A stretch of DNA of 64,000 nt from JBBRCE01 sp038205115 (GTDB taxonomy: Bacteria; Planctomycetota; Planctomycetia; Pirellulales; JBBRCE01), in contig JBBRCE010000007.1 in the NCBI GenBank assembly GCA_038205115.1, forward strand, positions 1-64,000. Direction: 5' to 3'. Under the pieces are notes generated by a model. That model searched no databases. It saw nothing but the letters and a program-made list of their open reading frames with translations, and had not been told where the DNA came from. Position 1 is the stretch's first letter. Each line of letters begins with the position of its first letter. Below are positions 25,950 to 35,581 of the stretch, piece by piece. Made by a program: the position numbers and the translations under genes.

Positions 25950-26750
25950 TCATTGATCCGCGCCGGTGAATTGCTTGTAGAAGTAGAACGTGGCTAGCGA
26001 GAATCCAATCGCCACCACCACGCCGCGCACGGCGTTCTTGTTCATTCGCTGCGCTAACCGCGCTCCCAGCCAACCACCGAGCATGCCGGCCACGCACATC
26101 GGCCAGGCGGTGTGCCAATCGATCTTGCCAGTGACAATGAACACCACGACCGAAATCCCGTTGATGCATGCGCCAAATAGCGATTTCAGACCATTCATTT
26201 GATGGATGTTGCTCAAGCCCAGCAGCGCCAGTCCGCTGAGCATCAAGATGCCAATGCCAGCGCCAAAATAGCCGCCGTACACGGAGACAAAAAATTGGCA
26301 GGCGGCCATCGCCAACCGCATCTGCCGCGTGGCTGGCGCGTGCGCGCGACCAATGCCGGTCCAGCGCGCAATTGTCGGCTGTAAGGCGAACAAAATGGCG
26401 GCCGTGAGAATCAACCACGGCACCAAACGGGCGAACGCCACGGGAAACGCCACCAGCAGTAGCGAACCAATCAGTCCGCCGAGCAAACTCGGACCAATCA
26501 GCAGCGCAATCCACTCGCGCGAGTCGGCCATCTCGCGGCGGTAAGCGCTCGTCGCCGCGACCGCGCCCGGAAACAACGCGCAGGTACTGGTGGCGTTCGC
26601 AACCGCCCCGACTAGTTCGCGTGGGTAACGTCCGGAGGTGAACAGCACGTGATTCAACGCCGGAAAAGTCAGCAGCGTACCGCCGCCGGCGATCGAATTG
26701 ATGGCGCCGCTGGCCAGCGCCGCGCCGCAGAGTAACAGCAAGTCTTGCAT
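25950..26750 (-). CDS. TSUP-family membrane permease (TauE/SafE type)
   Basis: 266 aa from the ATG at 26750; a TTG at 26762 sits inside the upstream T-run. Around eight hydrophobic helices, with the family-typical GAINSIAGGGTLLTFPAL at the N-terminus and a second half echoing it (FFVSVYGGYFGAGIGILML). TSUP proteins move sulfonates, sulfite or other small anions across the inner membrane. Sulfatases elsewhere in the window make a sulfur substrate attractive, but they are not adjacent. Stop is 88 bp from the M28 peptidase stop, convergent. Confidence 0.87.
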   Translation of the reverse strand: MQDLLLLCGAALASGAINSIAGGGTLLTFPALNHVLFTSGRYPRELVGAVANATSTCALFPGAVAATSAYRREMADSREWIALLIGPSLLGGLIGSLLLVAFPVAFARLVPWLILTAAILFALQPTIARWTGIGRAHAPATRQMRLAMAACQFFVSVYGGYFGAGIGILMLSGLALLGLSNIHQMNGLKSLFGACINGISVVVFIVTGKIDWHTAWPMCVAGMLGGWLGARLAQRMNKNAVRGVVVAIGFSLATFYFYKQFTGADQ

Positions 26751-26760
26751 GAGATCCAAC

Positions 26761-26800
26761 AAAAAAAGTGGACGGCCAATCTTGCGACTGACCGTCCACT
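26761..26800 (-). terminator. Intrinsic terminator of the DUF1571 gene
   Basis: AGTGGACGG (26767-26775) pairs with CCGTCCACT (26792-26800), extended by a U-G and two further pairs; the minus strand continues into TTTTTTT. It lies just upstream of the TSUP gene, so that gene needs readthrough or its own start signal. Confidence 0.75.
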
Positions 26801-26839
26801 GTTCAGCTCAGCGATTCGCAACTTGGTGAAGGCGATCCG

Positions 26840-27700
26840 TTATTTAAAATGATACGCGGGATTGTTGACATCAAAATCTTGATCCTTCAAGCCGACATTC
26901 AACTTCAAATCCACATAGGTGTATTCTTCCAGCAGTACGGGCTCGGTGCTGCCTTTGGCGGGCCATTCGTAGGCTTCGTAACGAATCGGCACATTGAGTT
27001 CGTCGTCGAGATAGATACGGGCTTTGTGAAAGCGGAAGTTCACGCGGGGCACGGGATGCGTGACTTCGATGCAAGTGACTTTGCGAGCGTTAATCGTGGC
27101 GCCGGGGAAGAATTTGACTTCGCACTCGCCAAATTTCTTGTCGTTGTCAGCCACTTCCAGCAGGCGGCGAGTCAGATTGGCAATACCGACTTCGGTAATC
27201 GGATAACGCTGGTCTTTCATCGCCATCGGTCCGACCGGATCCAGCCAGACGGTGCCGAAGCGGGCTTGTAAGCCGGAGCCAGCGTGCGCGGCCATCTTGC
27301 CGCCATTCTTGCCAGCCAAAAACATCACTTCGCGTCCCTTGTCCGGGACCATGAAACTCATGTAAACGCACAGCGGATCGTTACGAACCTTCATGGCGAT
27401 GAATTGATTTTCACCGAGTTCCTTGCCAATGCGTTCGCGCTTGATCAGCGTGCAGGTGTAATCTTTCACATCCTTTTGGATGTGATCTTGCACTTTCTTG
27501 GCCATTTCAATGGCTGGCACCAGCGGGTGCTCGGCCGGCGTGGCCGCCGCATTGCCGCCATCGGCGACGGGCATGACTGCCGACCTGGGATTCGTATTTG
27601 TGGCCGTGCGAATTGGCTCGGCTGCCCAAACGCAGCTCGCTCCCAACAGCAGCAGCGTCGACTGCAGAATCAATGGCCGCATGAATTTGCGAGGGATCAT
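26840..27700 (-). CDS. DUF1571 family exported protein
   Basis: 286 aa from the ATG at 27700, which has AAGGAG at 8 bp; the longer GTG frame from 27814 is unlikely. Signal peptide ends near VWA-AE. The core starts KDYTCTLIKRERIGKELGE and continues MKVRNDPLCVYMSF, then PDKGREVMFLAGKNGGKM, the DUF1571 signature widespread in Planctomycetes. No function is established; an envelope or outer-membrane role similar to LolA-like folds has been speculated for such proteins. Alone on its transcript. Confidence 0.85.
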   Translation of the reverse strand: MIPRKFMRPLILQSTLLLLGASCVWAAEPIRTATNTNPRSAVMPVADGGNAAATPAEHPLVPAIEMAKKVQDHIQKDVKDYTCTLIKRERIGKELGENQFIAMKVRNDPLCVYMSFMVPDKGREVMFLAGKNGGKMAAHAGSGLQARFGTVWLDPVGPMAMKDQRYPITEVGIANLTRRLLEVADNDKKFGECEVKFFPGATINARKVTCIEVTHPVPRVNFRFHKARIYLDDELNVPIRYEAYEWPAKGSTEPVLLEEYTYVDLKLNVGLKDQDFDVNNPAYHFK

Positions 27701-28405
27701 CTTCAAGACTCCTTTTTTGGATCGCCTGAAAAACGCCTGCGTCAAAACAAGACCGCAGCGCGTCATCCGGTAGCCTCCCTGTTCGGATTGAAATTTTCGA
27801 CCGTCATCGTACACAAAACACCTTATTTAGCAAACACGATGCCGACGGCATCGCGGCCTGCGAAAAACCGAATTCGTCCGTCATTGGAGCCGCGTATGGT
27901 CCACCCGCACACGCGGCCAACCCTCCAGCAAACGTCCCGCGGAGCACGTCGCCGTGCGCAGCGGGCAAGTTACCTACACTCCCGTCCGCTGGCATGTCTG
28001 GCCGGAAAATTCGGCATATCTTGCCGGACAGGCCCCGCCTAACTGCCCTAGCCCGTTGATCTTAGTTATCGCCACAGTATTCGACGATTGTCTAGTTCTC
28101 CCCTCCGAGTCGCTGCAGTTTGACAGCAACCTGCGGTCCGAGGGCCTGCGTTCGCTATCTTCGCTACAAACTGCCAAACGTGGCGTGTGCCTGGCCCTGC
28201 CGGCGTGGCCGAATCGAGCGACCGAGGCCAATTCGTGGGGTAAAAATTGCTGCCAAATTTGTAGTTTCTACACCGGCACCGTGCGGCGCGGCGGCGAAAA
28301 GTCCGATTGTGCCGGTCATGCCAGCGACCGAACGTGGCAACGCGTGCAGCGGCATTTTGAGAACTATAGTTGCCAATATCGCCGCGCCTTGTATCCAGCA
28401 CATCA
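27701..28405 (+). other. Long divergent intergenic region, no gene recognised
   Basis: 705 bp between the DUF1571 gene (minus) and the methyltransferase (plus). Open frames here have no coherent composition and no family motif. A weak promoter for DUF1571 is possible on the minus strand near 27806-27834 (TTGCTA, 16-bp spacer, TACGAT). No tRNA, array or strong hairpin seen. Confidence 0.5.
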
Positions 28406-29281
28406 ATGGTCGAGCCCGCCATGCACTCCGCTCAATTTCAGCTTCATGCCGATATCGAACAGCGGCATTGGTGGTTCACCGCGCGGCGCGAGATCATGCG
28501 GCATTTGGTTCGCCAAGTGCTGCCGCCGGCCACCACCGCGACGGTCTTGGATATTGGTTGCGGCACCGGCGCGAATATCGCTGCCCTGGCCGATGAGTAC
28601 CGCACGATTGGCATCGATACCTCGTCCGAAGCGATCGCCCTGGCGCGGCGAAATCAGCCCAACGTCGAATTTATCCGCGGCGCTGCGCCGGACGATTTGC
28701 ACGGCGCAATGGCCAATGTCGACTGCGTGATGATGATGGATGTGCTCGAGCATGTGCCCGACGATCTGGTGCTGTTTTCGCGGATTTTGGCGGAAAGCAA
28801 GCCAGGCGCGTATTTCTTGCTGACCGTGCCAGCCGACTACGCGTTGTGGAGCCCGCACGACGAAAGTTTTGGCCATTACCGCCGCTACGATTCGCAGCGA
28901 TTTGCGGCCATTTGGCAGGGATTGCCGGTGCGGCAATTGTTACTGAGCCACTACAACGCGCGGCTCTATCCGCTGGTGCGACTGATTCGCGGCGTGAATC
29001 GCTTGCGGGGCAAGTCCAGCGGCGCGGCCGGCACCGATTTCTCGATTCCGACTGCGGCGGTCAACCGATATTGCCAGCGCCTGTTCGCCAACGAAGCCAG
29101 CCGATTGACGCGCGTCATGAGCGGTCAGGCAAAACCGTACCCGCGTGGCGTGAGTCTGGTGGCCGTGCTGCAGCGTACCGCAGGCGAGGTGCGCGTTCGT
29201 AGCAAGCCGCCGCAAATGGCGGCCGATTACTTCGACCCAGCCACCGGCACGTACACGCCGCGCGCGGCGCGCGGATCATAG
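28406..29281 (+). CDS. Class I SAM-dependent methyltransferase
   Basis: About 291 aa; the start may be the ATG at 28406 or 28421 as neither has a clear RBS. SAM-binding motif I is VLDIGCGTGANIAALA, with acidic loop GIDTSSEAIALA, and motif IV/post-IV VDCVMMMDVLEHVPDDL. The N-terminal WWFTARREIM motif is typical of methyltransferases found in glycan or lipid loci. Substrate unknown. It stands alone, tail-to-tail with the DUF4337 gene. Confidence 0.87.
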   Translation: MVEPAMHSAQFQLHADIEQRHWWFTARREIMRHLVRQVLPPATTATVLDIGCGTGANIAALADEYRTIGIDTSSEAIALARRNQPNVEFIRGAAPDDLHGAMANVDCVMMMDVLEHVPDDLVLFSRILAESKPGAYFLLTVPADYALWSPHDESFGHYRRYDSQRFAAIWQGLPVRQLLLSHYNARLYPLVRLIRGVNRLRGKSSGAAGTDFSIPTAAVNRYCQRLFANEASRLTRVMSGQAKPYPRGVSLVAVLQRTAGEVRVRSKPPQMAADYFDPATGTYTPRAARGS

Positions 29282-29301
29282 ATTGTGCGCTCTCGGCAAC
29301 G

Positions 29302-29970
29302 CTAGTGAGTCACGTGTTCGCCGGCCGGTTCTTTGGCGGCCGGCGTTTCCTTGCTGGCCGGCGTTTCTTCGGCTTTGCCGTGTTTCGCAGCAGCGGCCTG
29401 GGCGGCTTCTTCAGCCTTGGTGGGAATCTTCGGTTCAACCGCCAGTGCAAAAATGAAAATCCCCACGCCCGCGACGCCGATCGCCAGGCTAAACAGCCAG
29501 ACGATCTTCCGCCGCGTCAGCGCGGCCACGGCGGCAATGGTGATGGTCACCTGCAACAGCGCGATGGAGTAAGTGGTTGTCACGTGCCGCGCGAAGTGGA
29601 TTTTCGATTCGTGCTCGAGTTCTTCGGCTTCTACTTTGATTGGTTCCTTCTCGGCTTCGTAGCGATTCAATCGTTCGCGATCTTTCTCCGTTACAGGCTT
29701 GCCCAACTTTTCGACGATGTTGAGCGCATTCTCCTCAAGGTTCTTTTTGAGCCCTTTCGAGTTGAAGTAAGACCATTTATCCGCAGCGCGAATCCGTTCC
29801 AATGTCGCATCGTTGGCGTAGTGGCCGCTGAGCATGATGGCCACCGCGGCGATGGCGGCAAACACGGCGGTGCTCAAGGCCACGCCCGATATCCAACGTT
29901 CGCCACCGTGTTCGGCCGCGTGGTGAATTTGCTCGTGGACGGCTTCGATCGGTGGTTCAACTTCGTGCAT
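29302..29970 (-). CDS. DUF4337 membrane protein
   Basis: 222 aa from the ATG at 29970 (GGAG upstream). A TM helix (ISGVALSTAVFAAIAAVAIM) is followed by GHYANDATLERIRAADKWS, the DUF4337 core, a Lys/Glu-rich helical stretch, and two further helices near residues 130-180. The tail is Ala/Lys/Glu-rich. Function of the family is unknown; the layout suggests an inner-membrane protein with a helical domain. Confidence 0.82.
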   Translation of the reverse strand: MHEVEPPIEAVHEQIHHAAEHGGERWISGVALSTAVFAAIAAVAIMLSGHYANDATLERIRAADKWSYFNSKGLKKNLEENALNIVEKLGKPVTEKDRERLNRYEAEKEPIKVEAEELEHESKIHFARHVTTTYSIALLQVTITIAAVAALTRRKIVWLFSLAIGVAGVGIFIFALAVEPKIPTKAEEAAQAAAAKHGKAEETPASKETPAAKEPAGEHVTH

Positions 29971-30240
29971 GCCAGAAACTCCGCTGAAAAGACGCGTGCC
30001 GGCCATTGCGCCCGGCGAGGGATTCGATGAAACGTCAAGCCGCCGCGTTCGAAAACGAACATCGGGCGAATGACAACCACTTGCGGCCCATGATAAGCGG
30101 AAGGCCGCCGCTATTGGAAGCGCAGTCGGCGGTTTTGACCACAATCGCGCTGGGCTCTAGAATTCAAGAAGCATCGTCGATGCGCAGTTAACCGCTACGC
30201 GCGGCCGCTCGACGATGGATCCAACCGAACGTGACCGTTT

Positions 30241-31554
30241 ATGCCAACTGATCGCCGCTTCGAAATCCATCTGCCTGCCAACGCCAAATTTTGGCGTCGC
30301 TGCCTGGGCCTATTGTTCGTGCTGTTGGCGGGATGGATTCTGCGCGGCCAAGCGACCGGCGCGCCGCCGCAAACTCAACCCGCCGCGGTCGGCGATGCAA
30401 CAGCGGCCGAAGCGCCCGTGCTCGATGGCCAAGACGGTCGTAACCTGGCGCTCGACCAGTTTCGTCCAAAATCGATGCTCAAACTGACCGAACATCGGCC
30501 GCCGCGCGCGAAATTTCCGGTGGTGGATGTGCACATGCACCCGCGTATCAAAGGGCATTCGAATCCCGACTTACTCGACGACTATGTTCGCCAAATGGAC
30601 GAACAAAACGTGGCGCTGTGCGTGAGTCTCGATGGTCAGTTGGGAGAGCAATTCGACGAGCATGCCAAATTTCTGTGGACCAAGTACCGCAATCGCTGGG
30701 TGATCTTCGCCAACATTCCCTGGCAAGGCAGCGGTCAGGCGAGCGACCCGGCCAGTTGGGACTGCCAGCGCCCGGACTTCGGCCGGCGGATGGCCGAACA
30801 GCTTGCCGCCGTGAAGGCCAAGGGCGCGAGCGGTTTGAAGATTTTCAAAGACTTCGGTTTGAGTTACAAAAACCCCGATGGTTCGCTGATCAAAATCGAC
30901 GACCCGCGGTGGGATGCCATCTGGGACGCTTGTGGCAAGCTGGGCCTGCCAATTTTGATTCATGTGGGCGATCCGGCCGCATTTTTCGAACCCATCGACC
31001 AGCACAACGAGCGCTGGGAAGAACTACGGCGGCATCCGGATTGGAGTTTTCGACGCCCCGGATATCCCACGTTGGCGGAGATTCACGCGGCCTTTTTGCG
31101 CGTGGTGGCCCGCCATCCGCAAGCGGTGTTCATTACGGCCCACCTTGGCAACAGTCCGGAAGATTTATCGACGCTGGCCGGTTGGTTGGACAAGTATCCG
31201 AATCTCAATACCGAAATTGCCGCGCGCATTGGCGAACTCGGACGACAGCCCTACACGGCCCGCAAATTCCTCACGAAGTATGCCGACCGCGTGATGTTTG
31301 GCACCGATGGTCCGCGGACCCGCGCCCGACTGCTGCCGCACTGGCGACTGCTGGAAACCGACGACGAATATTTTCCGTACGCGGAAGACGACGCCTATCC
31401 GCCGCAAGGCCTGTGGCGAATCTACGGTTTAAATTTGTCGGACGACGTATTGAAAAAGATTTACTCCGACAACGCCGCGCGGTTGATTCCCGGTGTGAAA
31501 GAAAAACTGGCGGCGCAAACCACGGCGCACGAACCAACCGCGGAAAAAAACTAA
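30241..31554 (+). CDS. Exported amidohydrolase (PF04909-like)
   Basis: 437 aa. N-terminal hydrophobic segment (LGLLFVLLAGWIL) is a signal peptide or anchor. The TIM-barrel begins VVDVHMHPR, the HxH metal site; further sites are GLKIFKDFG, LPILIHVGD (His), FITAHLGNS (His) and MFGTDGPRT (Asp). This is the amidohydrolase-2 pattern, which includes decarboxylases and lactonases. Substrate cannot be read. It stands 157 bp ahead of acpS. Confidence 0.85.
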   Translation: MPTDRRFEIHLPANAKFWRRCLGLLFVLLAGWILRGQATGAPPQTQPAAVGDATAAEAPVLDGQDGRNLALDQFRPKSMLKLTEHRPPRAKFPVVDVHMHPRIKGHSNPDLLDDYVRQMDEQNVALCVSLDGQLGEQFDEHAKFLWTKYRNRWVIFANIPWQGSGQASDPASWDCQRPDFGRRMAEQLAAVKAKGASGLKIFKDFGLSYKNPDGSLIKIDDPRWDAIWDACGKLGLPILIHVGDPAAFFEPIDQHNERWEELRRHPDWSFRRPGYPTLAEIHAAFLRVVARHPQAVFITAHLGNSPEDLSTLAGWLDKYPNLNTEIAARIGELGRQPYTARKFLTKYADRVMFGTDGPRTRARLLPHWRLLETDDEYFPYAEDDAYPPQGLWRIYGLNLSDDVLKKIYSDNAARLIPGVKEKLAAQTTAHEPTAEKN

Positions 31555-31711
31555 GTCGCTAATAGGCGTATCACGTCGCGTGAAGCGCGAGGGCGTCGCC
31601 GGGCTTCACCATGCATTGCCGGCAGCCTTTTGTCATTCGGGCGCAGACCGGTTATCGTATGAATGCCCGCAGTTGCGCGGCGGCGTCGAATTCACCTGCG
31701 AGCGAGTTGCC

Positions 31712-32122
31712 ATGAATGTTGTTGGAATTGGCACGGACATCATCGAATGCCTGCGCATTGCGCAAATGATTGAAAAGCATGGCGAGCTATTCATTGGCCG
31801 CGTGTATACGCCCACCGAAATTCAGTATTGCCAGCACCGCAAAGCGTCGACGCAGCACTTTGCCGGTCGCTGGGCCGCCAAAGAGGCAATTCTCAAAGCG
31901 CTTGGCACCGGTTGGCGACGTGGCATCAGTTGGCGCGATATTGAAGTTCGCAACGAGCCCGGCGGCAAGCCCGTGGTGGCGATGCGCGGCGGAGCACGCG
32001 ACATTGTCGAGCAACTGGGCATCACGCAAATGCTGGTCAGTATTTCGCACTGCCGCAGTCATGCCACGGCCTACGCGCTGGCCATCGGCCGCAGCAAAAA
32101 GAAAAAGAAGCATCGCGAATGA
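31712..32122 (+). CDS. acpS: Holo-acyl-carrier-protein synthase
   Basis: 136 aa from the ATG at 31712. Signatures: VGIGTDIIE with the Mg-binding Asp, FAGRWAAKEAILKALGTG, and SISHCRSHATAYA near the end. AcpS moves 4'-phosphopantetheine from CoA to acyl carrier protein. The stop overlaps the next start (ATGA), so it is translationally coupled to the SDR gene, which could be an acyl-ACP or related reductase. Confidence 0.95.
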   Translation: MNVVGIGTDIIECLRIAQMIEKHGELFIGRVYTPTEIQYCQHRKASTQHFAGRWAAKEAILKALGTGWRRGISWRDIEVRNEPGGKPVVAMRGGARDIVEQLGITQMLVSISHCRSHATAYALAIGRSKKKKKHRE

Positions 32123-32943
32123 CCACACCCATCAGCGCCGCATCCTGGAACGACAAAGTCGTGCTGGTGACCGGCGGTTCGGCTGGCCTGGGTTTGGCGA
32201 TCGCCACGGCGTTTGCCGCAGCGGGCGCCAATCTGGCCATTGCCGCCCGCAATCCAGAAACTCTGGCCACGGCGGCGCAAAGCCTGGCTACGCATGGCCG
32301 GCCAGTGCTGCAGATTGCAGCCGACGTCACACAACAAGCGGATGTCGAGGCGATGATTGCCCAAACGATTGCGCGCTTCGGCCGGCTCGATGTGCTGGTC
32401 AACAACGCCGGGCGTTCGACGCGGGGCTTGGCAATCGACACCACGCCGGAAGCGTTTCAGCTATCGCTGGATCTGAATTTCTTGGCACTGGTTCGCTGCA
32501 CGCGGGCCGCGATGCCGCACTTGCTGGCGCGGCAAGGGCACCTGGTAAACATCGGTTCGCTGGCGGCAAAAACGGCCAGCCCGTTTGTGGGCGCGTACCC
32601 CGCAAGTAAATTCGCCGTGGCCGCTTATACGCAGCAATTGCGGCTGGAAATGACCGCGCAGGGCTTGCACACATTGCTGGTGTGTCCCGGTCCAATCGCC
32701 GATACGACGCGCAGCGAATCGCGCTATGCCAGTCAGGCCGCGGACTTGCCGGAGTCGGCCAAAAAGCCCGGTGGAGGCGTCAAAGTGCGAGTGCTGCAAC
32801 CGGACCTGGTTGCCCACGCTATTGTGGTGGCCTGTCAGCGGCGTCGGCCCGAGTTGGTGTTTCCGCCCAAGGCGCGGCTGCTGTTTGCCATCGCGCAGCT
32901 TTCTCCGAGTTGGGGAGACTGGCTACTAAAACGCTATTTTTGA
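32119..32943 (+). CDS. Short-chain dehydrogenase/reductase
   Basis: 274 aa, classical SDR: TGGSAGLGLAIA (cofactor motif TGxxxGxG), VNNAGRS, catalytic Ser in NIGSLAAK and YPASK (Tyr/Lys). A basic residue after the second strand (AARN) suggests NADP. The C-terminal end (LVFPPKARLLFAIAQLSPS) is like lipid or sterol-type SDRs that associate with membranes. Overlaps acpS by 4 bp. Confidence 0.92.
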   Translation: MTTPISAASWNDKVVLVTGGSAGLGLAIATAFAAAGANLAIAARNPETLATAAQSLATHGRPVLQIAADVTQQADVEAMIAQTIARFGRLDVLVNNAGRSTRGLAIDTTPEAFQLSLDLNFLALVRCTRAAMPHLLARQGHLVNIGSLAAKTASPFVGAYPASKFAVAAYTQQLRLEMTAQGLHTLLVCPGPIADTTRSESRYASQAADLPESAKKPGGGVKVRVLQPDLVAHAIVVACQRRRPELVFPPKARLLFAIAQLSPSWGDWLLKRYF

Positions 32944-32960
32944 AATGGCGTTGTATCGTT

Positions 32961-33086
32961 GCCGACGCTGCCAGCGTCGGTATCTGCTGCCAAAAGGCGT
33001 TAATCACACGATCAAATCGCACGGCCGAAAATTGGATGGTAAAAAATCGTCGCGAGTAATACCTACCGACGCAAGCTGCATCGGTA
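32961..33086. repeat. Two REP-like palindromic elements
   Basis: First: CCGACGCTG and CAGCGTCGG (32962-32980). Second: TACCGACGCA and TGCATCGGTA (33064-33086, one mismatch). Both are followed by a similar CTGCC segment in direct orientation (GTCGGTATCTGCTGCC and ATCGGTAACAGACTGCC), which suggests a repeated unit. No T-run, so not plain terminators. Confidence 0.55.
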
Positions 33087-33141
33087 ACAGACTGCCGCCC
33101 AACGCGTTCGTAGACGCCGTGGGCGAACGAGATTAAGCTGA

Positions 33142-34836
33142 ATGAAAATTCTCTGGATCGCTCAACACGAATTCGGATATACGCCGCACATGACGACCAC
33201 ATTGCATCTTGGCACGATCGACTTGCGTTTTGTTTCTCAATTTTTTTGCGCACTGTTAACGCTGGGAGCAACGGCTGCGCAATTGCCGGCAGCCGAAAAA
33301 CAACCGCCGAACATTGTGTTCATCCTGGCCGACGACATGGGCTATTCCGATCTCGGCTGCTACGGTGGCGAGATCGAAACGCCCAATCTCGACAAACTCG
33401 CGGCCGGCGGCTTGAGGTTCACGAGTTTTTACAATACGGGCCGTTGCTGGCCGTCGCGGGCCGCGCTGCTCACCGGATATTATCCGCAGCAAGTCAATCG
33501 CGATCCGGCAAACGCGCGGCCACGCTGGGCGGCGCTGCTGCCCGAACTACTCAAGCCGGCCGGTTATCGCTCGTACCACTCCGGCAAATGGCACGTGGAT
33601 GGTCCGGTATTGGCGGGCGGATTTTTGCGTTCGTACAACACCATCGACTACGATCGGCATCTGAATCCCAAGCGTGTGGAAATTGACGATCACGCCGCGC
33701 CCGTACCGAAGCCGGGCGAAGCCTACTGCGATTCCACAGCCATTGCCGATCACGCGATAGAATTTTTGGCAAACCACGGCAAGCAGCATGCCGACGCCCC
33801 GTTTTTCATGTACGTGGCGTTTATTTCGCCGCACTTTCCGCTGCAAGCGCCGGCCGATGACATTGCCAAATATCGTGATCGCTACAAAGACGGCTGGGAC
33901 GTTGTGCGCGCGCAACGCTGGAAGCGAATCCAAGAATTGAAATTGACCAGCGGCGAAATGGCCGCACGCGAGCCGGAGATCAAACCGTCGTGGAATTTGT
34001 CCGAGGCCGAGTTGCAAAAACGCATTGGCGCGGGCGAAGTCGGTAGCGCCGTGGCCTGGAAGGATTTGACGCCCGAGCAACAGAAGTTTCAGGCCGCCAA
34101 GATGGCTGTCCACGCCGCAATGGTCGATCGCATCGATCGCGAAGTTGGGCGCGTCGTCGAGCAACTGAAAGCCATGCAGGCGCTGGACAATACTGTGATT
34201 ATGTTTGCCTCGGACAACGGCGCCAGCGCCGAGCAGATCATCCGTGGTGACGGCAACGCGCCGGATGCCACGCCCGGCGCGGCGAACAGTTTTGTCGGCT
34301 TAGGCCCAGGCTGGTCGACGGCGGCAAACACGCCCTTTCGGCTGCACAAGTCGTGGGTTCACGAGGGCGGCATCAGCACGCCACTGATTGTGCATTGGCC
34401 AGCCGGCATCGCGGCCCGCGGCGAATTACGGCACACTCTGGGGCATTTTGTCGATCTGACGCCCACCTTTTTGGAACTGGCTGGAGCCAAATCGCCCGAC
34501 ACCTGGCAAGATCTTGCCCGCCCGCCGCTACCAGGCCGCAGCCTGATGCCAACATTTTCCAAAGACGCCATCATCCAGCGCGATCCGATTTTCTTCAGCC
34601 ACATCGGCAATCGCGGATTGCGTGATGGCAATTGGAAGTTGGTGGCGCTCGGCGCCAAAGGTCCTTGGGAACTTTACGACATGGCTCACGACCGCTCCGA
34701 GTCGCACGACGTTGCCGCCGATCATGCCGATATCGTGGCCAAGATGTCTGCCCAATGGACGCAGCTTAGCGAAAAGTTTGCCGAGCAAGGCAAAACCGCT
34801 AAGTCCAACGACAAACCGGCCAAGCCGAAGAAATAA
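33142..34836 (+). CDS. Exported type I sulfatase, third in window
   Basis: 564 aa if the ATG at 33142 is used; an internal ATG at 33190 gives a shorter, more usual signal peptide. PNIVFILADDMGYSDLG supplies the metal-binding Asp64-Asp65 and CWPSR-x4-TG the formylglycine Cys102, the canonical C-x-P-S-R. GKWHVDG and MFASDNGAS are further active-site blocks. A central insertion (residues about 250-310) is rich in Lys and Glu. Distinct in sequence from the other two sulfatases; stands alone. Confidence 0.92.
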   Translation: MKILWIAQHEFGYTPHMTTTLHLGTIDLRFVSQFFCALLTLGATAAQLPAAEKQPPNIVFILADDMGYSDLGCYGGEIETPNLDKLAAGGLRFTSFYNTGRCWPSRAALLTGYYPQQVNRDPANARPRWAALLPELLKPAGYRSYHSGKWHVDGPVLAGGFLRSYNTIDYDRHLNPKRVEIDDHAAPVPKPGEAYCDSTAIADHAIEFLANHGKQHADAPFFMYVAFISPHFPLQAPADDIAKYRDRYKDGWDVVRAQRWKRIQELKLTSGEMAAREPEIKPSWNLSEAELQKRIGAGEVGSAVAWKDLTPEQQKFQAAKMAVHAAMVDRIDREVGRVVEQLKAMQALDNTVIMFASDNGASAEQIIRGDGNAPDATPGAANSFVGLGPGWSTAANTPFRLHKSWVHEGGISTPLIVHWPAGIAARGELRHTLGHFVDLTPTFLELAGAKSPDTWQDLARPPLPGRSLMPTFSKDAIIQRDPIFFSHIGNRGLRDGNWKLVALGAKGPWELYDMAHDRSESHDVAADHADIVAKMSAQWTQLSEKFAEQGKTAKSNDKPAKPKK

Positions 34837-34872
34837 GCCGGGCAGCGGAGATTGTGGCCTGGCAGCGCGGCG

Positions 34873-35043
34873 CTACGACGCTTTGAGCTTGGCGAGTTCG
34901 CTTTCGGCGGCCGCAATCTCGGCCTCGATGCGTTTGATGTCGGCCGGGTCGTCGACTTGCTGCTTGGCGCCGGCCAGTTGCAGCCGCAGTTTTTGCAATT
35001 TGGGCTGCAGCACTTCGATCCGTTTTTTGGCTTTCTTATCCAT
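34873..35043 (-). CDS. Coiled-coil micro-protein coupled to the CopD-like gene
   Basis: 56 aa, nearly all predicted helix, Lys/Glu/Leu-rich with heptad-like spacing (RIEVLQPKLQKLRLQLAGAK). Its ATG at 35043 lies inside the last codons of the upstream membrane-protein gene, an 8-bp overlap, so translation is probably coupled. No family recognised; such short coiled-coil proteins are frequent annotations in Planctomycetes. Confidence 0.65.
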   Translation of the reverse strand: MDKKAKKRIEVLQPKLQKLRLQLAGAKQQVDDPADIKRIEAEIAAAESELAKLKAS

Positions 35044-35581
35044 GCGCAGCATACTCCGTGACGTGCTGGGCAACCGCCGGCTTATCGGCCGTAGGCTTGT
35101 AATCCTTCGGCAGCACGTGCGTGCCACGCAGCACGTTGGAAATTGCCACGATGGACAGCAACAGCAGCAGATTCACGCTCAGCCAAAACTTGGCATTTAG
35201 TCGCATTTTTTCCGTCGCCTGCCCGCGTCCGACCAGTGCGCTGGAAATGAAAAACACGACCAGCGCCAGCAAAAACTTGATGCCGAACAGGGCATTGTAC
35301 ATCACCGGCAGCTTGCCGGCGGTGGTCTGCATGAACATCTGCCGGTTGAGAAAGAAATTCACTAAACCGCTGACTAGTAAAAAGGTGATGGCCGCCATCA
35401 CGACTTTCGACCAGCGTCGCCGCACCTCGCCATGCAGTGTTTTGCGGGCGCCGTCGTCCAGCACGGCGATCGAAGGCGCCAAGGCCAAACGCATGAACAG
35501 CGTGCCGCCCAGCGCGGCGCTGGCCGCCACAATGTGCATCCACCGCAAAACCAGCGACAGCCAATCGATTTCAAGATCCAT
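35036..35581 (-). CDS. CopD-like membrane protein
   Basis: 181 aa from the ATG at 35581 (GGGAAG upstream). Four hydrophobic helices; the first carries LRWMHIVAASAALGG with His in a family-typical place, and a conserved RRRWSKVVMAA loop follows. The pattern resembles CopD or related cytochrome-b-like inner membrane proteins, but the second heme His is not evident. Role in copper or heme handling is possible only. In operon with the coiled-coil gene. Confidence 0.65.
   Translation of the reverse strand: MDLEIDWLSLVLRWMHIVAASAALGGTLFMRLALAPSIAVLDDGARKTLHGEVRRRWSKVVMAAITFLLVSGLVNFFLNRQMFMQTTAGKLPVMYNALFGIKFLLALVVFFISSALVGRGQATEKMRLNAKFWLSVNLLLLLSIVAISNVLRGTHVLPKDYKPTADKPAVAQHVTEYAAHG

Noticed and set aside
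27954..28730. 258-codon plus-strand frame before the methyltransferase
   Set aside because: Runs out of frame through the methyltransferase start; incoherent, Cys/Ser/Arg-rich composition.
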